The notes beneath the pieces are model-generated. The model saw only the letters and a list, made by a program, of their open reading frames with translations. It made no database searches and was not told where the DNA came from. This document shows positions 1 through 6,571 of a stretch of 8,877 nt of DNA, one piece after another. This stretch comes from a bacterium (GTDB taxonomy: Bacteria > Bdellovibrionota_C > UBA2361 > SZUA-149). Each line of letters starts with the position of its first letter. Position 1 is the stretch's first letter. Position numbers and translations under genes: made by a program. The stretch lies in assembly GCA_003230795.1 (NCBI GenBank), contig QIGM01000188.1:1-8877 (forward strand). Reading direction: 5' to 3'.

Positions 1-345
1 GCCGTCGTTGTGTTTTATCCGGCACCAAAGGCGGAGATAGCTTTCAACTGGCAGATCCTCAAACACGGCTCCATTCTCAGGAGAGAAGGCCATATGATTC
101 TCAGGTACTAATCGGTAGTCACCGCTCTCACTGCGCCAGTGAGCCTGAATTATTCCTCGCCGTGGTTGAAGCAACTCGAGCATTGATTTCATTAGCGTCG
201 ATTTGCCCGAACCATTGTGGCCGATGATCCCGATGACTCGCCCTCGGACAAGAAGCTTTTCTGCTTTCAGGGCAATAGTGTTGCCATAAGAAAGCTCTAG
301 GTCTGTTGCACTGATCTCAACACTGCCCTCAATTCGATCGAACAT
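1..345 (-). CDS. ABC transporter ATP-binding protein, partial (C-terminus beyond the left edge)
   Basis: The frame opens with ATG at 345 and stays open for 115 codons to the window edge. A Walker A motif GHNGSGKST lies at residues 42-50, with an A-loop tyrosine at residue 20 (LSYGN). The Q-loop region reads SPENGAVFEDL (88-98), followed by VESYLRLWCRIK. This form, with Glu where Gln is usual, resembles the GYLPE-type exporters of the GldA/DrrA kind. The signature motif, Walker B and switch His fall outside the window. The start is well supported: GGAGGAG on the minus strand (354-360) lies inside the end of the permease gene, whose stop is only 2 bases away. The pair is therefore almost certainly co-transcribed and translationally coupled. 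The family hydrolyses ATP at the inner face of the membrane to drive the partner permease; the substrate cannot be read from the sequence. Confidence 0.93.
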   Translation of the reverse strand, partial: MFDRIEGSVEISATDLELSYGNTIALKAEKLLVRGRVIGIIGHNGSGKSTLMKSMLELLQPRRGIIQAHWRSESGDYRLVPENHMAFSPENGAVFEDLPVESYLRLWCRIKHNDG

Positions 346-347
346 AA

Positions 348-1637
348 CTAGATCTCCTCCAAGTGAGCGGCAAACCACTGCGAATTATGCCTCATCAAGA
401 CAACCACCATCACGCCAGCGAGGACGCAGTGAACTGCAATGATATTGACATTGACGGTGAATAACGGACTGATAATCATCGGACTAATTCCAATGACGGG
501 AATCGCTGCGATTACATTTTGTACTATCTTTGCCACAGGCCCTTCTGTGAAAAGAGCGATAAGCCAGACAATGGAGCCGAAGAAACAAAGCGCGATAGGG
601 ACGTAGCGATAAAGAAAACTCACCCAGGAGTGTCGCTGTTTAAGCTCGGCGATAGAAGCGATAATCGCCAAGCAGCTAAGACTGGCCACAATGCCAGTTA
701 CCCAGAGAACAAACTCCGGACCACTCTTAATGAAGATATCAAGCGTTTCCTGGGGGACAGCTCTAGAATAGACGACAACGGTTGCAGGAATGACCGCCAG
801 TAGAAACAAAGCAACGCGCAAAAGGGTTATGATCCATAGTGCCGCGTAGAAGGTGTTCTTTCCGCAAGCTGCGACAAGTGGGAGGAGGGCACCATTTCGT
901 GCGAAATACTGCAGCACCTTTCGATGTCCTTTTAAGGAGAGCCAGAGGACGATAATGGTGATCGCTGCTGTATTGAGAATGAGAACCATTATTTTCGATG
1001 CTTGAGTAATATTGATTGATTGCTCAGAGCCTGCGGGGTGAAGGAGGATGGTGCCACCGATATCTCGTAGCTTATTTAGCTCCGATTTCGCTGCCACATA
1101 GTGCTCACCCATTCTGTTATTCACCTCAGAGTCGGTGAGAATGTAGACACCTAGCGCATGAAGTCCGAAGACGTCTGAGGTTCTACCATCGCTAGATTCT
1201 TGGATGACGATATTAGAGCTGCATGTACGACAGAGGTGAAGGCGGCGCGTTGTGCCAGTAAAGAATGTTTCGAACTCACTCGCGTTAAAGCTCTCAGGAT
1301 TATCTGTGCGAACGACAACGTCAGTAGCTTCAAGCAAGCAGCCTTCGCCAGGAGCCTGTTCTACGCCGTTGATAGTCGACCAGCGACAGACTTCTATCGC
1401 AGGCAGTAAGTCCGGGGAGCCGTAAAGAGTCGTGCGGAGCCATTTGTGTTCGGAGGTTTCTTTATAGAACCGCTTTTCGAAATCTTGCGGAGATTCAGTC
1501 ACCAGTCCCATATAAGCTGAGGACATGACGGCTTGCCCAAGTGCGAGGAGCACTCCCATCACCATCGGCCAAAAGAGTAGGGACACGAAAAGTTTCGGGA
1601 CACGAATAAAAGAAAAAGCGAGTATTAGCGGTCTCAT
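348..1637 (-). CDS. Polytopic membrane protein, probable ABC transporter permease
   Basis: This is a 429-residue membrane protein. A first hydrophobic segment (about 16-38) is followed by a soluble, probably extracytoplasmic domain (about 40-213). Six further membrane segments lie near 216-235, 262-291, 308-330, 340-363, 369-393 and 395-415. The soluble domain holds four cysteines (84, 100, 136, 139), the last two as CRTC, so disulfides or metal binding are possible. The loop after the second segment (GHRKVLQYFARNG) is basic and could be the coupling helix. One helix, a large domain and then six helices recalls ABC-2 type permeases. The assignment rests on topology and on the ATPase gene 2 bases downstream, because I recognise no family motif. 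The ATG at 1637 has no obvious Shine-Dalgarno. Function is likely export of a lipid, polysaccharide, drug or peptide, which remains open. Confidence 0.8.
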   Translation of the reverse strand: MRPLILAFSFIRVPKLFVSLLFWPMVMGVLLALGQAVMSSAYMGLVTESPQDFEKRFYKETSEHKWLRTTLYGSPDLLPAIEVCRWSTINGVEQAPGEGCLLEATDVVVRTDNPESFNASEFETFFTGTTRRLHLCRTCSSNIVIQESSDGRTSDVFGLHALGVYILTDSEVNNRMGEHYVAAKSELNKLRDIGGTILLHPAGSEQSINITQASKIMVLILNTAAITIIVLWLSLKGHRKVLQYFARNGALLPLVAACGKNTFYAALWIITLLRVALFLLAVIPATVVVYSRAVPQETLDIFIKSGPEFVLWVTGIVASLSCLAIIASIAELKQRHSWVSFLYRYVPIALCFFGSIVWLIALFTEGPVAKIVQNVIAAIPVIGISPMIISPLFTVNVNIIAVHCVLAGVMVVVLMRHNSQWFAAHLEEI

Positions 1638-1707
1638 AAGTCTATCTAAGTTATGCGGCCCTGCGCTTGCCTAGCAGCCTTAAAATCAGAAATAATGAGT
1701 ATTAAAT

Positions 1708-1750
1708 TCGCGGAGTTGATTTGCGGAGACTGCTCGCGTATGCTCCGCGA
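1708..1750 (+). promoter_or_regulatory. Putative aroG-type gene promoter bracketed by an inverted repeat
   Basis: A -35-like TTGATT (1716-1721) and a -10-like TATGCT (1739-1744) are 17 bases apart and point at the DAHP synthase gene. The perfect 8-bp inverted repeat TCGCGGAG (1708-1715) / CTCCGCGA (1743-1750) abuts the -35 and overlaps the -10. A second GCGGAG sits at 1723-1728. This layout suits an operator, perhaps for aromatic amino acid control, but it does not match a TrpR or TyrR site I know. The same DNA must also carry the promoter of the divergent permease gene, for which I see no convincing boxes. Confidence 0.4.
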
Positions 1751-1784
1751 TTCCTTAATAAAACTAGACCATTAGATTTTCATT

Positions 1785-1788
1785 GGAG
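1785..1788 (+). promoter_or_regulatory. Ribosome binding site deciding the DAHP synthase start
   Basis: GGAG lies 6 bases before the GTG at 1795. The upstream in-frame TTG at 1783 has no such element, so GTG 1795 is the preferred start. Confidence 0.6.
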
Positions 1789-1794
1789 AGCAAA

Positions 1795-2874
1795 GTGGGA
1801 ACCGCTGAGGCGCCAGTATCAGACCTAAATGTGATTGCAGCAGAACTGCTGCCAACACCTGCTGAGGTCAAGAAGAAGCATCCCTTAAGTGAGGCAGCTA
1901 AGCAGACAGTGCTAGCTGGGCGAAAGGCCGTGCATGATGTGCTCGATCGCAAGGACCCGCGACTACTAGTCGTTATTGGACCTTGTTCTATTCACGAGCT
2001 TTCTGCTGCACGCGAATATATAGCTCGCTTGAAAGAATTATCAGACGAAGTTTCAGACACCTTCGTGATCCTTATGCGTATCTACTTCGCAAAGCCGAGG
2101 ACAACAGTTGGTTGGAAGGGTTTTATTAATGATCCGAATCTGGATGATTCGTTCCGCATTGATGAAGGTCTTGCCAAGGCACGTGAGTTTCTAATTGAAG
2201 TAGGTGAGATGGGAATGCCCGTCGGAACCGAAGCGCTTGATCCTATCACTCCGCAGTTTCTTGATGATGTGATTGCCTGGAATGCGATTGGTGCAAGAAC
2301 TGCCGAGTCGCAGACGCATAGAGAGATGGCCAGTGGGCTTTCTACTCCTGTTGGGTTCAAAAACGGCACGGACGGTAACATCCAAGTGGCGATTAACGCG
2401 CTCCAAACCATGCGCAATCCACACCATTTTCTTGGGATCAACCAGGAAGGCCAGCTAGTGGTCCTTCGCACAAGAGGAAACAAATACGGGCATATCGTGC
2501 TTCGCGGTGGAATTAGACCAAACTATGATTCGGTCAGTATTTCGCAGTGCGAGAAAGAACTCTCTGCTGCCGGTCTGCCGGTCAACATCATGGTTGATTG
2601 TTCTCACGGGAATTCCTTAAAGGACCACACTCTTCAGCCGCTTGTGTTTGATAACTGCGCGAATCAGATTCTCGAAGGTAACCGCTCAATTGTCGGCTTG
2701 ATGCTGGAGAGTAACCTCAAGGGCGGAAACCAGAAGATTAACGGAGACTTCTCCAAGCTAGAGCACGGCGTGAGTATCACTGATGCCTGCATTGACTGGG
2801 AGACAACCGAACGGATCTTGCGCCAAGAGCACGAGAGATTAAAGCCGGTGCTCGCAAAGCGTCTAGAGGCCTAG
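1795..2874 (+). CDS. aroG: 3-deoxy-7-phosphoheptulonate (DAHP) synthase, class I AroG/AroF/AroH type
   Basis: The enzyme condenses phosphoenolpyruvate with erythrose 4-phosphate to DAHP, the first step of the shikimate pathway, in the cytoplasm. Length (359 residues from GTG 1795, 363 from TTG 1783) is close to the 350 of E. coli AroG. Family motifs run in order: GPCSIH (62-67), RIYFAKPRTTVGWKG (95-109), GARTAESQTHRE (166-177), GFKNGTDG (187-194), RGG with PNY (237-244) and VDCSHGNS (267-274). The four metal ligands of the family are present: Cys64, His271, Glu305 and Asp330. Residues matching the AroG inhibitor pocket (Asp149, Pro153, Ser183) are kept, so feedback inhibition is likely, but I cannot tell whether Phe, Tyr or Trp is sensed. 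The gene stands alone, divergent from the ABC permease and convergent with the methylase. The symbol marks the family, not the isozyme. Confidence 0.95.
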   Translation: MGTAEAPVSDLNVIAAELLPTPAEVKKKHPLSEAAKQTVLAGRKAVHDVLDRKDPRLLVVIGPCSIHELSAAREYIARLKELSDEVSDTFVILMRIYFAKPRTTVGWKGFINDPNLDDSFRIDEGLAKAREFLIEVGEMGMPVGTEALDPITPQFLDDVIAWNAIGARTAESQTHREMASGLSTPVGFKNGTDGNIQVAINALQTMRNPHHFLGINQEGQLVVLRTRGNKYGHIVLRGGIRPNYDSVSISQCEKELSAAGLPVNIMVDCSHGNSLKDHTLQPLVFDNCANQILEGNRSIVGLMLESNLKGGNQKINGDFSKLEHGVSITDACIDWETTERILRQEHERLKPVLAKRLEA

Positions 2875-3009
2875 TCTCCTAGCCGAGAAGGCCAACTACT
2901 TGTAGTTGTCTCCTAGGCGAGTTGGCCGTCTACTTGTAGTTGTCTCCTAGGCGAGTTGGCCGTCTACTTGTAGTTGTCTCCTAGGCGAGTTGGCCGTCTA
3001 CTTGTAGTT
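2874..3009. repeat. Tandem array of four 34-bp repeats between two convergent genes
   Basis: Copies lie at 2874-2907, 2908-2941, 2942-2975 and 2976-3009. The last three are identical; the first differs at five positions. Each begins GTCTCCTAG and ends CTACTTGTAGTT. The array starts on the last base of the DAHP synthase stop codon and ends inside the methylase gene. The closing 12 bases, read on the minus strand, are AAC TAC AAG TAG, the last codons and stop of the methylase. Each unit contains a small hairpin (CTAC-TT-GTAG, extended to CAACTAC-TT-GTAGTTG in copy 1). GGCCAAC in copy 1 can pair with GTTGGCC in the next copy. There is no T-run, so a classic intrinsic terminator is not evident. 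Confidence 0.95.
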
Positions 3010-3882
3010 TCTGACGATTACTTCAGAGATTTTGCCGCGCTTTTCTCCCTTAGAATTGATTGCGCGTTGTGCCTGGACTTCCTCCATAAAGAAATCTTTG
3101 TACGTTTCAAGCACGAAGGGTGTGTAAGAGTTCGAAAGCATAAAGCGTACACCTTTCTCATCGAGCCCTCGACAGACTTCGGCGAGCTCGAGCTGCACAG
3201 CCTCGTTGAATCCACTCTTCGTATAAGCAGTAAAGGATGAAGACGTGCTCAGCGGCACGTAGGGCGGGTCGAAGTAAACGAAATCTCCTTCAATTGCGTC
3301 AAGCAGGATGTTCTCGAAGGAGCCGTAGCAAATGGCCGTAGTTTGCAGGACACGACTACAAGCGCGCAGATTGTCAGCATTAAGAATCTTTGGGTTTTTA
3401 TAATTCCCAAACGGAGTATTGAATTCGCCCTTAGAGTTCTCTCGGTAGAGTCCGTTGTAGCAAGTCTTGTTGAGGTAAAGGAGTCGGCTTGCGCGTTCGA
3501 TATTCGACCAGCGACGATAGGACTCCGAACGATCAACGTTACGAATGCGGTAGAAGTACTCTTCGCTGTGTTCATGTCGTCCAAGATGGTCGATTAGTTC
3601 TTCGACATTCTCTTTGATCATCACATATGCGTTTACAAGCTCCTCGCTCACATCCGCAATCATCGCGTAAGAGGGGGTAAGCTCAAAGAAGAGTGCGCCT
3701 CCACCAATCATTGGCTCAAAGAAACGGTTAAAGCTTGTCGGGATTCGACTGAGTAGCTCCGGTAAGAGCTGTCGTTTTCCACCCGCCCATTTAACGAAGG
3801 GCTTGGCGCGAGCGCTATCAATGCCTCTATCGACTCGTTGGTAACCAATAATTTTCTCAGCAGCTTGGGCGGAAGAGGACAA
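2998..3882 (-). CDS. DNA adenine-N6 methyltransferase, Dam / DpnM (MboI) family
   Basis: A 294-residue cytoplasmic enzyme that transfers methyl from S-adenosylmethionine to adenine. The alpha-type motif order is clear: KWAGGK (31-36), motif I FEPMIGGGALFF (55-66), an acidic AdoMet contact in DVSEELVNAY (77-86), the DNA-contact segment NKTCYNGLYR...GEFNTPFGNYKNP (138-164) and catalytic motif IV DPPY (205-208). The NK.CYNGL.R...G.FN.P.G segment is typical of GATC-modifying members, so GATC is the likely target, though this is inference. Translation appears to start at TTG 3882, with GGAG 6 bases upstream. No restriction endonuclease gene is visible on either side, so it could be an orphan regulatory or mismatch-repair methylase, or a remnant of a restriction system. 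Its stop codon falls inside the last 34-bp repeat. Confidence 0.93.
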   Translation of the reverse strand: MSSSAQAAEKIIGYQRVDRGIDSARAKPFVKWAGGKRQLLPELLSRIPTSFNRFFEPMIGGGALFFELTPSYAMIADVSEELVNAYVMIKENVEELIDHLGRHEHSEEYFYRIRNVDRSESYRRWSNIERASRLLYLNKTCYNGLYRENSKGEFNTPFGNYKNPKILNADNLRACSRVLQTTAICYGSFENILLDAIEGDFVYFDPPYVPLSTSSSFTAYTKSGFNEAVQLELAEVCRGLDEKGVRFMLSNSYTPFVLETYKDFFMEEVQAQRAINSKGEKRGKISEVIVRNYK

Positions 3883-3888
3883 GGCGGA

Positions 3889-3892
3889 CTCC
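3889..3892 (-). promoter_or_regulatory. Ribosome binding site supporting a TTG start for the methylase
   Basis: On the minus strand GGAG is followed by 6 bases and then TTG at 3882. The next methionine in frame lies inside motif I (residue 58), so a downstream start would remove KWAGGK. TTG is therefore very likely the real start. Confidence 0.7.
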
Positions 3893-4036
3893 AGAAGTTT
3901 TAGACTTAGAACACTCCATAAGTATCGTGTTCTTCAACATCGCTGCAACTAGGGTTCGAAAACGTTTAAATGGGAGGTGCTTTAATTGAGCATTTTCGTA
4001 GCAAAACAAGTTCTTTCAAGTTTTAGGAGAGCAGCC

Positions 4037-4162
4037 CTAGCTCTTCAATAGCATCCCCAAGCGATAAGTACCGCCTTCAGTCCCGTCAATTTCGCAGACA
4101 CTACACTCGTGTTCAGGCGAGGCACACCACCACTGCGCCCTGATTTCAGGGTCAAGCCTAAT
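4037..4162 (-). pseudogene. Decayed fragment of an AHSA1/SRPBCC-type gene
   Basis: In the 455-base stretch between the methylase and the next gene, the minus strand encodes about 41 codons with the hallmark of activator-of-Hsp90/START-like proteins. LDPEIRAQWW is followed, at the family's usual spacing, by PEHECSVCEIDGTEGGTYRLGM and then a stop (4037-4039). Family members typically read TDPELLAQWWGP...EIDLRPGGRYR. Just upstream in the same frame is a stop (TAA, 4163-4165). The frame then seems to shift: the neighbouring frame stays open further upstream but without a convincing N-terminus. The C-terminal two thirds of a normal domain (about 140 residues) are missing. I read it as a truncated, frameshifted relic. 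Otherwise the stretch holds only short hairpins, such as CCCTG-ATTT-CAGGG at 4138-4151 inside the relic and GAACAC/GTGTTC near 3908-3931. Confidence 0.55.
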
Positions 4163-4337
4163 TTATGAGCGATGAGAATTTCTCCGAAAGAGGCCTCTAA
4201 GCAATCTCTTGTGCCACAGACTCTGAGAATTCTGACGCGTTGGCGAGAGAGACGCGAGGAGCCATAGTAAAAGTCGCAGCATTGGCTCAGACGATCATAA
4301 TCTATGTGCGTAGTTATGTTTTTTGGGAATTATTAGT

Positions 4338-6398
4338 ATGCCGGTTGTTACTTCAGTTTCTCGTTCATCCACTGCGGAAACAACGCCTGTAATAGCCCAA
4401 TCAACTTCCCTCGATACGGATTCTTTGGCGCTCCCAAAGGCAAGCTTTACAGGCACCTCAACAAAAGAAGTGCATACTGCTGAAGAACGAACTGAGGCAC
4501 CTAGTTTAAAATATGACGGCGAGGACTTGAGTTTTGAAGAGTCCGCAGCTCGTCTTCGAGGTCTTGGCTATTCAGTTAACATTAAGGCCGATACCTTCGT
4601 CTCAGATATAGAGGATCCTCTAAGTGAAATCGGAGATCAGCATCACCGGGCAAGGGAGTTACGTACAGCAACAATGTGCTTGGGTGTTCCAGCGGAGCTG
4701 CGCACCGATATCGAAACGGTAAGTCTCACTCCATTTGAACTCAGAACAACACCCCTTGCAGATGGGACAGTATCTGTAGAACTCCTTGACCACCTCAGCC
4801 CAGAGCGGGAGGTGCTGTTGCAAAAGACGCTAAGCCTTCCAAGCAGAACCGAAGACGCGACGTCATTGATGTTGTCAGGCCAGGTGCGTAGTTTTCTCGG
4901 CATGGATCATGAGCCAGAGAGCGCAGAATTGACTCAGCAAGGTGAAGTGCGAACAGAATTGTTGGATGAAGTAGCGTCGATTGTCGCAGAGCGCGCGAAA
5001 ATTCACAATCAAGCTTTAGCTGCAATTCCTCCTCAGGAGGGTAGCGCTACGCAAACGGTAAAAGGAATCTCCATTTTGGAGCAAACGGATGAAGCACTCG
5101 CATCCGACCTACAACAACGCCTCAAAAACGTAGCGAATCTCTCTCTCGTAGTCAGACCTCACGGTGACTACTCCGAACGTATGGTGGTACTTACACCGGA
5201 GCAGCTAGAGGGAAAGACGTTGCTGATAGATGGCAAAATTGATCTCCTAAAAATTACTCTTTGCAGCACCGAACCTGAGAAGTCCATTCTGTCAGGAGTA
5301 ATAATTACTGACATAGGGCCAGATAGGTCTCCACTCCCTACAATTGAGAAATCCGAAGATAAGTATGGCAATACAATTCTCACCAGTAATATCGGTGGCA
5401 AGGAGAGTGTTAGCGTAATTGTGGCCGGACAGTATGCAGAACGCTCTCAAGGGGAAGAGTTAAGCCGACCAATAGCGATTGATGTTGCAACGAAAGACAT
5501 TGGAGATATTAGCGGTCTGTTTCGACGAACACGCCTTGAGTCATTTACAACAGACGCTGGAATAACAATCTACTCTAGAGATTTAGAAGATATTCAGAGC
5601 CGTTTCGAGCCAGAGAAGATAGAGGCATTTCAATCCGGAGCCCTTCGCGCACAAGCTCTCTTTGGTATGGAAGGAATGGTTCGTGGCATTGAGATAATCG
5701 ACTCCAATCAAGCGAATGCGTTTTACTCCTCAGTAAATCCTAACACGGTGGTGATCCTCGATGACATTCTTCAGCAATCAACTGAAGAGTTAGAACGAGT
5801 AGGATTTCACGAAGCGACTCATCTATTTGACGATCAACTTCGAGAAGCGAGCCAAACAGAGGTAGGACCTTTTCTCTCCTCCGATGGAGAGGTCGCGGAG
5901 ATTTGGAGAGAAAAAATACTCGCGATAGGTGCTGTGGAAGCGAGTATTGGCTATCGCGGAGATACGCGAGAAACCTTTTTTTCACAACTCAACGAGAGTG
6001 TCTTCTTTGATAGAGCTTTCGGCGGTCATTCTCAAGATTCACCGGCAGAGCTATTTGCAAGCTTTGTGGTCTCCACAACTCATCCACATTGGAGAGGCAA
6101 GGTGCAGTCTCTTGATGCATCTTTCCGCACGGATTACGCAAACGTGCTGCAGGCGGTTCAATCGAGTTTGGACTCCTCTACGATACTCCCGACGGACGCG
6201 CCAATTAGAGATTTACTAAAGTATCGCAGTGAGCAGTTAACGAAGATGCGGGAAGGCGATACTGACGTCTCTATCGCTAATCCGGGAATTATTCACGACC
6301 GAACGGTATGGTTCAGCGAATTAAGCATGCCGCCGAGACCAGATGCTAGCGAAGATGATGGACTTGAAGGTGGCGATATGGATGCAGACATTAAGTAA
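4338..6398 (+). CDS. Large protein of unknown family with C-terminal HExxH zinc-metallopeptidase-like domain
   Basis: From ATG 4338 the protein has 686 residues; a TTG at 4323 in frame is the alternative. GGGA at 4326-4329 is a weak ribosome site for the ATG. Residues 1-55 are rich in Ser, Thr and Ala and look disordered, with no signal peptide or membrane segment. The middle (about 60-400) is charged, with several strand-like stretches. The last third resembles a gluzincin. SNQANAFYSSV (456-466) and a strand with VVILDDIL precede GFHEATHLFDDQL (489-501), where His491, Glu492 and His495 would bind zinc and catalyse. SPAELFASFV (568-577) supplies a likely third ligand, Glu571. The layout recalls anthrax lethal-factor-like (ATLF) peptidases, but family membership is unproven. 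The acidic tail (EDDGLEGGDMDAD) may be flexible. It could be an exported protease or effector. The downstream gene seems to be a distant relative. Confidence 0.8.
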   Translation: MPVVTSVSRSSTAETTPVIAQSTSLDTDSLALPKASFTGTSTKEVHTAEERTEAPSLKYDGEDLSFEESAARLRGLGYSVNIKADTFVSDIEDPLSEIGDQHHRARELRTATMCLGVPAELRTDIETVSLTPFELRTTPLADGTVSVELLDHLSPEREVLLQKTLSLPSRTEDATSLMLSGQVRSFLGMDHEPESAELTQQGEVRTELLDEVASIVAERAKIHNQALAAIPPQEGSATQTVKGISILEQTDEALASDLQQRLKNVANLSLVVRPHGDYSERMVVLTPEQLEGKTLLIDGKIDLLKITLCSTEPEKSILSGVIITDIGPDRSPLPTIEKSEDKYGNTILTSNIGGKESVSVIVAGQYAERSQGEELSRPIAIDVATKDIGDISGLFRRTRLESFTTDAGITIYSRDLEDIQSRFEPEKIEAFQSGALRAQALFGMEGMVRGIEIIDSNQANAFYSSVNPNTVVILDDILQQSTEELERVGFHEATHLFDDQLREASQTEVGPFLSSDGEVAEIWREKILAIGAVEASIGYRGDTRETFFSQLNESVFFDRAFGGHSQDSPAELFASFVVSTTHPHWRGKVQSLDASFRTDYANVLQAVQSSLDSSTILPTDAPIRDLLKYRSEQLTKMREGDTDVSIANPGIIHDRTVWFSELSMPPRPDASEDDGLEGGDMDADIK
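5808..5822 (+). other. HEATH (HExxH) zinc-site codons
   Basis: These codons encode His-Glu-Ala-Thr-His within FHEATHLFDD. The likely third ligand, Glu in SPAELF, is at 6048-6050. The spacing of 75 residues between His495 and Glu571 fits the longer-spaced gluzincins. Confidence 0.65.
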
Positions 6399-6438
6399 GC
6401 GTACGATTTTCTGGGTGAAATCGCTCGGCCCGCTCGCC
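6396..6438 (+). repeat. 43-bp gene-end repeat, copy A
   Basis: Begins with the TAA stop of the metallopeptidase-like gene and matches 38 of 43 bases of copy B (7679-7721). The shared core includes TAAGCGTACG and GGTGAAATCGCTC. GGTGA and TCGCC at its ends can form a weak stem. It may be a shared transcript end or the mark of a gene duplication. Confidence 0.85.
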
Positions 6439-6571
6439 GAATTCTCCAGCTGAGACAGCAAGAAAAGTGCCGGATGGGTGTCTATCCAGCATTTGGTTTC
6501 GAACCTTAGCCTACATTTGGCGCAACGAGGGCCATAACTACTTAGTAACAGTCCAAACCCCTAAAGTGTAT

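Noticed and set aside
519..803. An open frame on the plus strand opposite the permease gene.
   Set aside because: It is a shadow of the membrane protein gene, with no recognisable protein features and no ribosome site. The same holds for the other short frames overlapping the main genes.
2874..3009. A CRISPR array.
   Set aside because: The 34-bp units are contiguous with no variable spacers, and no cas genes are nearby.
4241..4252. TGGCGAGAGAGA resembles the 3' ends of the tRNA-Ser genes (TGGCGGAGAGAG), so the two unknown genes might form an island integrated at tRNA-Ser.
   Set aside because: The match is about 12 bases with one gap, too short for an attachment site, and no integrase is present.
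6467..6571. An N-terminal extension of the hypothetical protein from GTG 6467.
   Set aside because: No clear ribosome site, and its composition (Trp, Tyr, Cys) is unlike the Ser/Thr-rich start shared with the preceding protein; kept only as an alternative.
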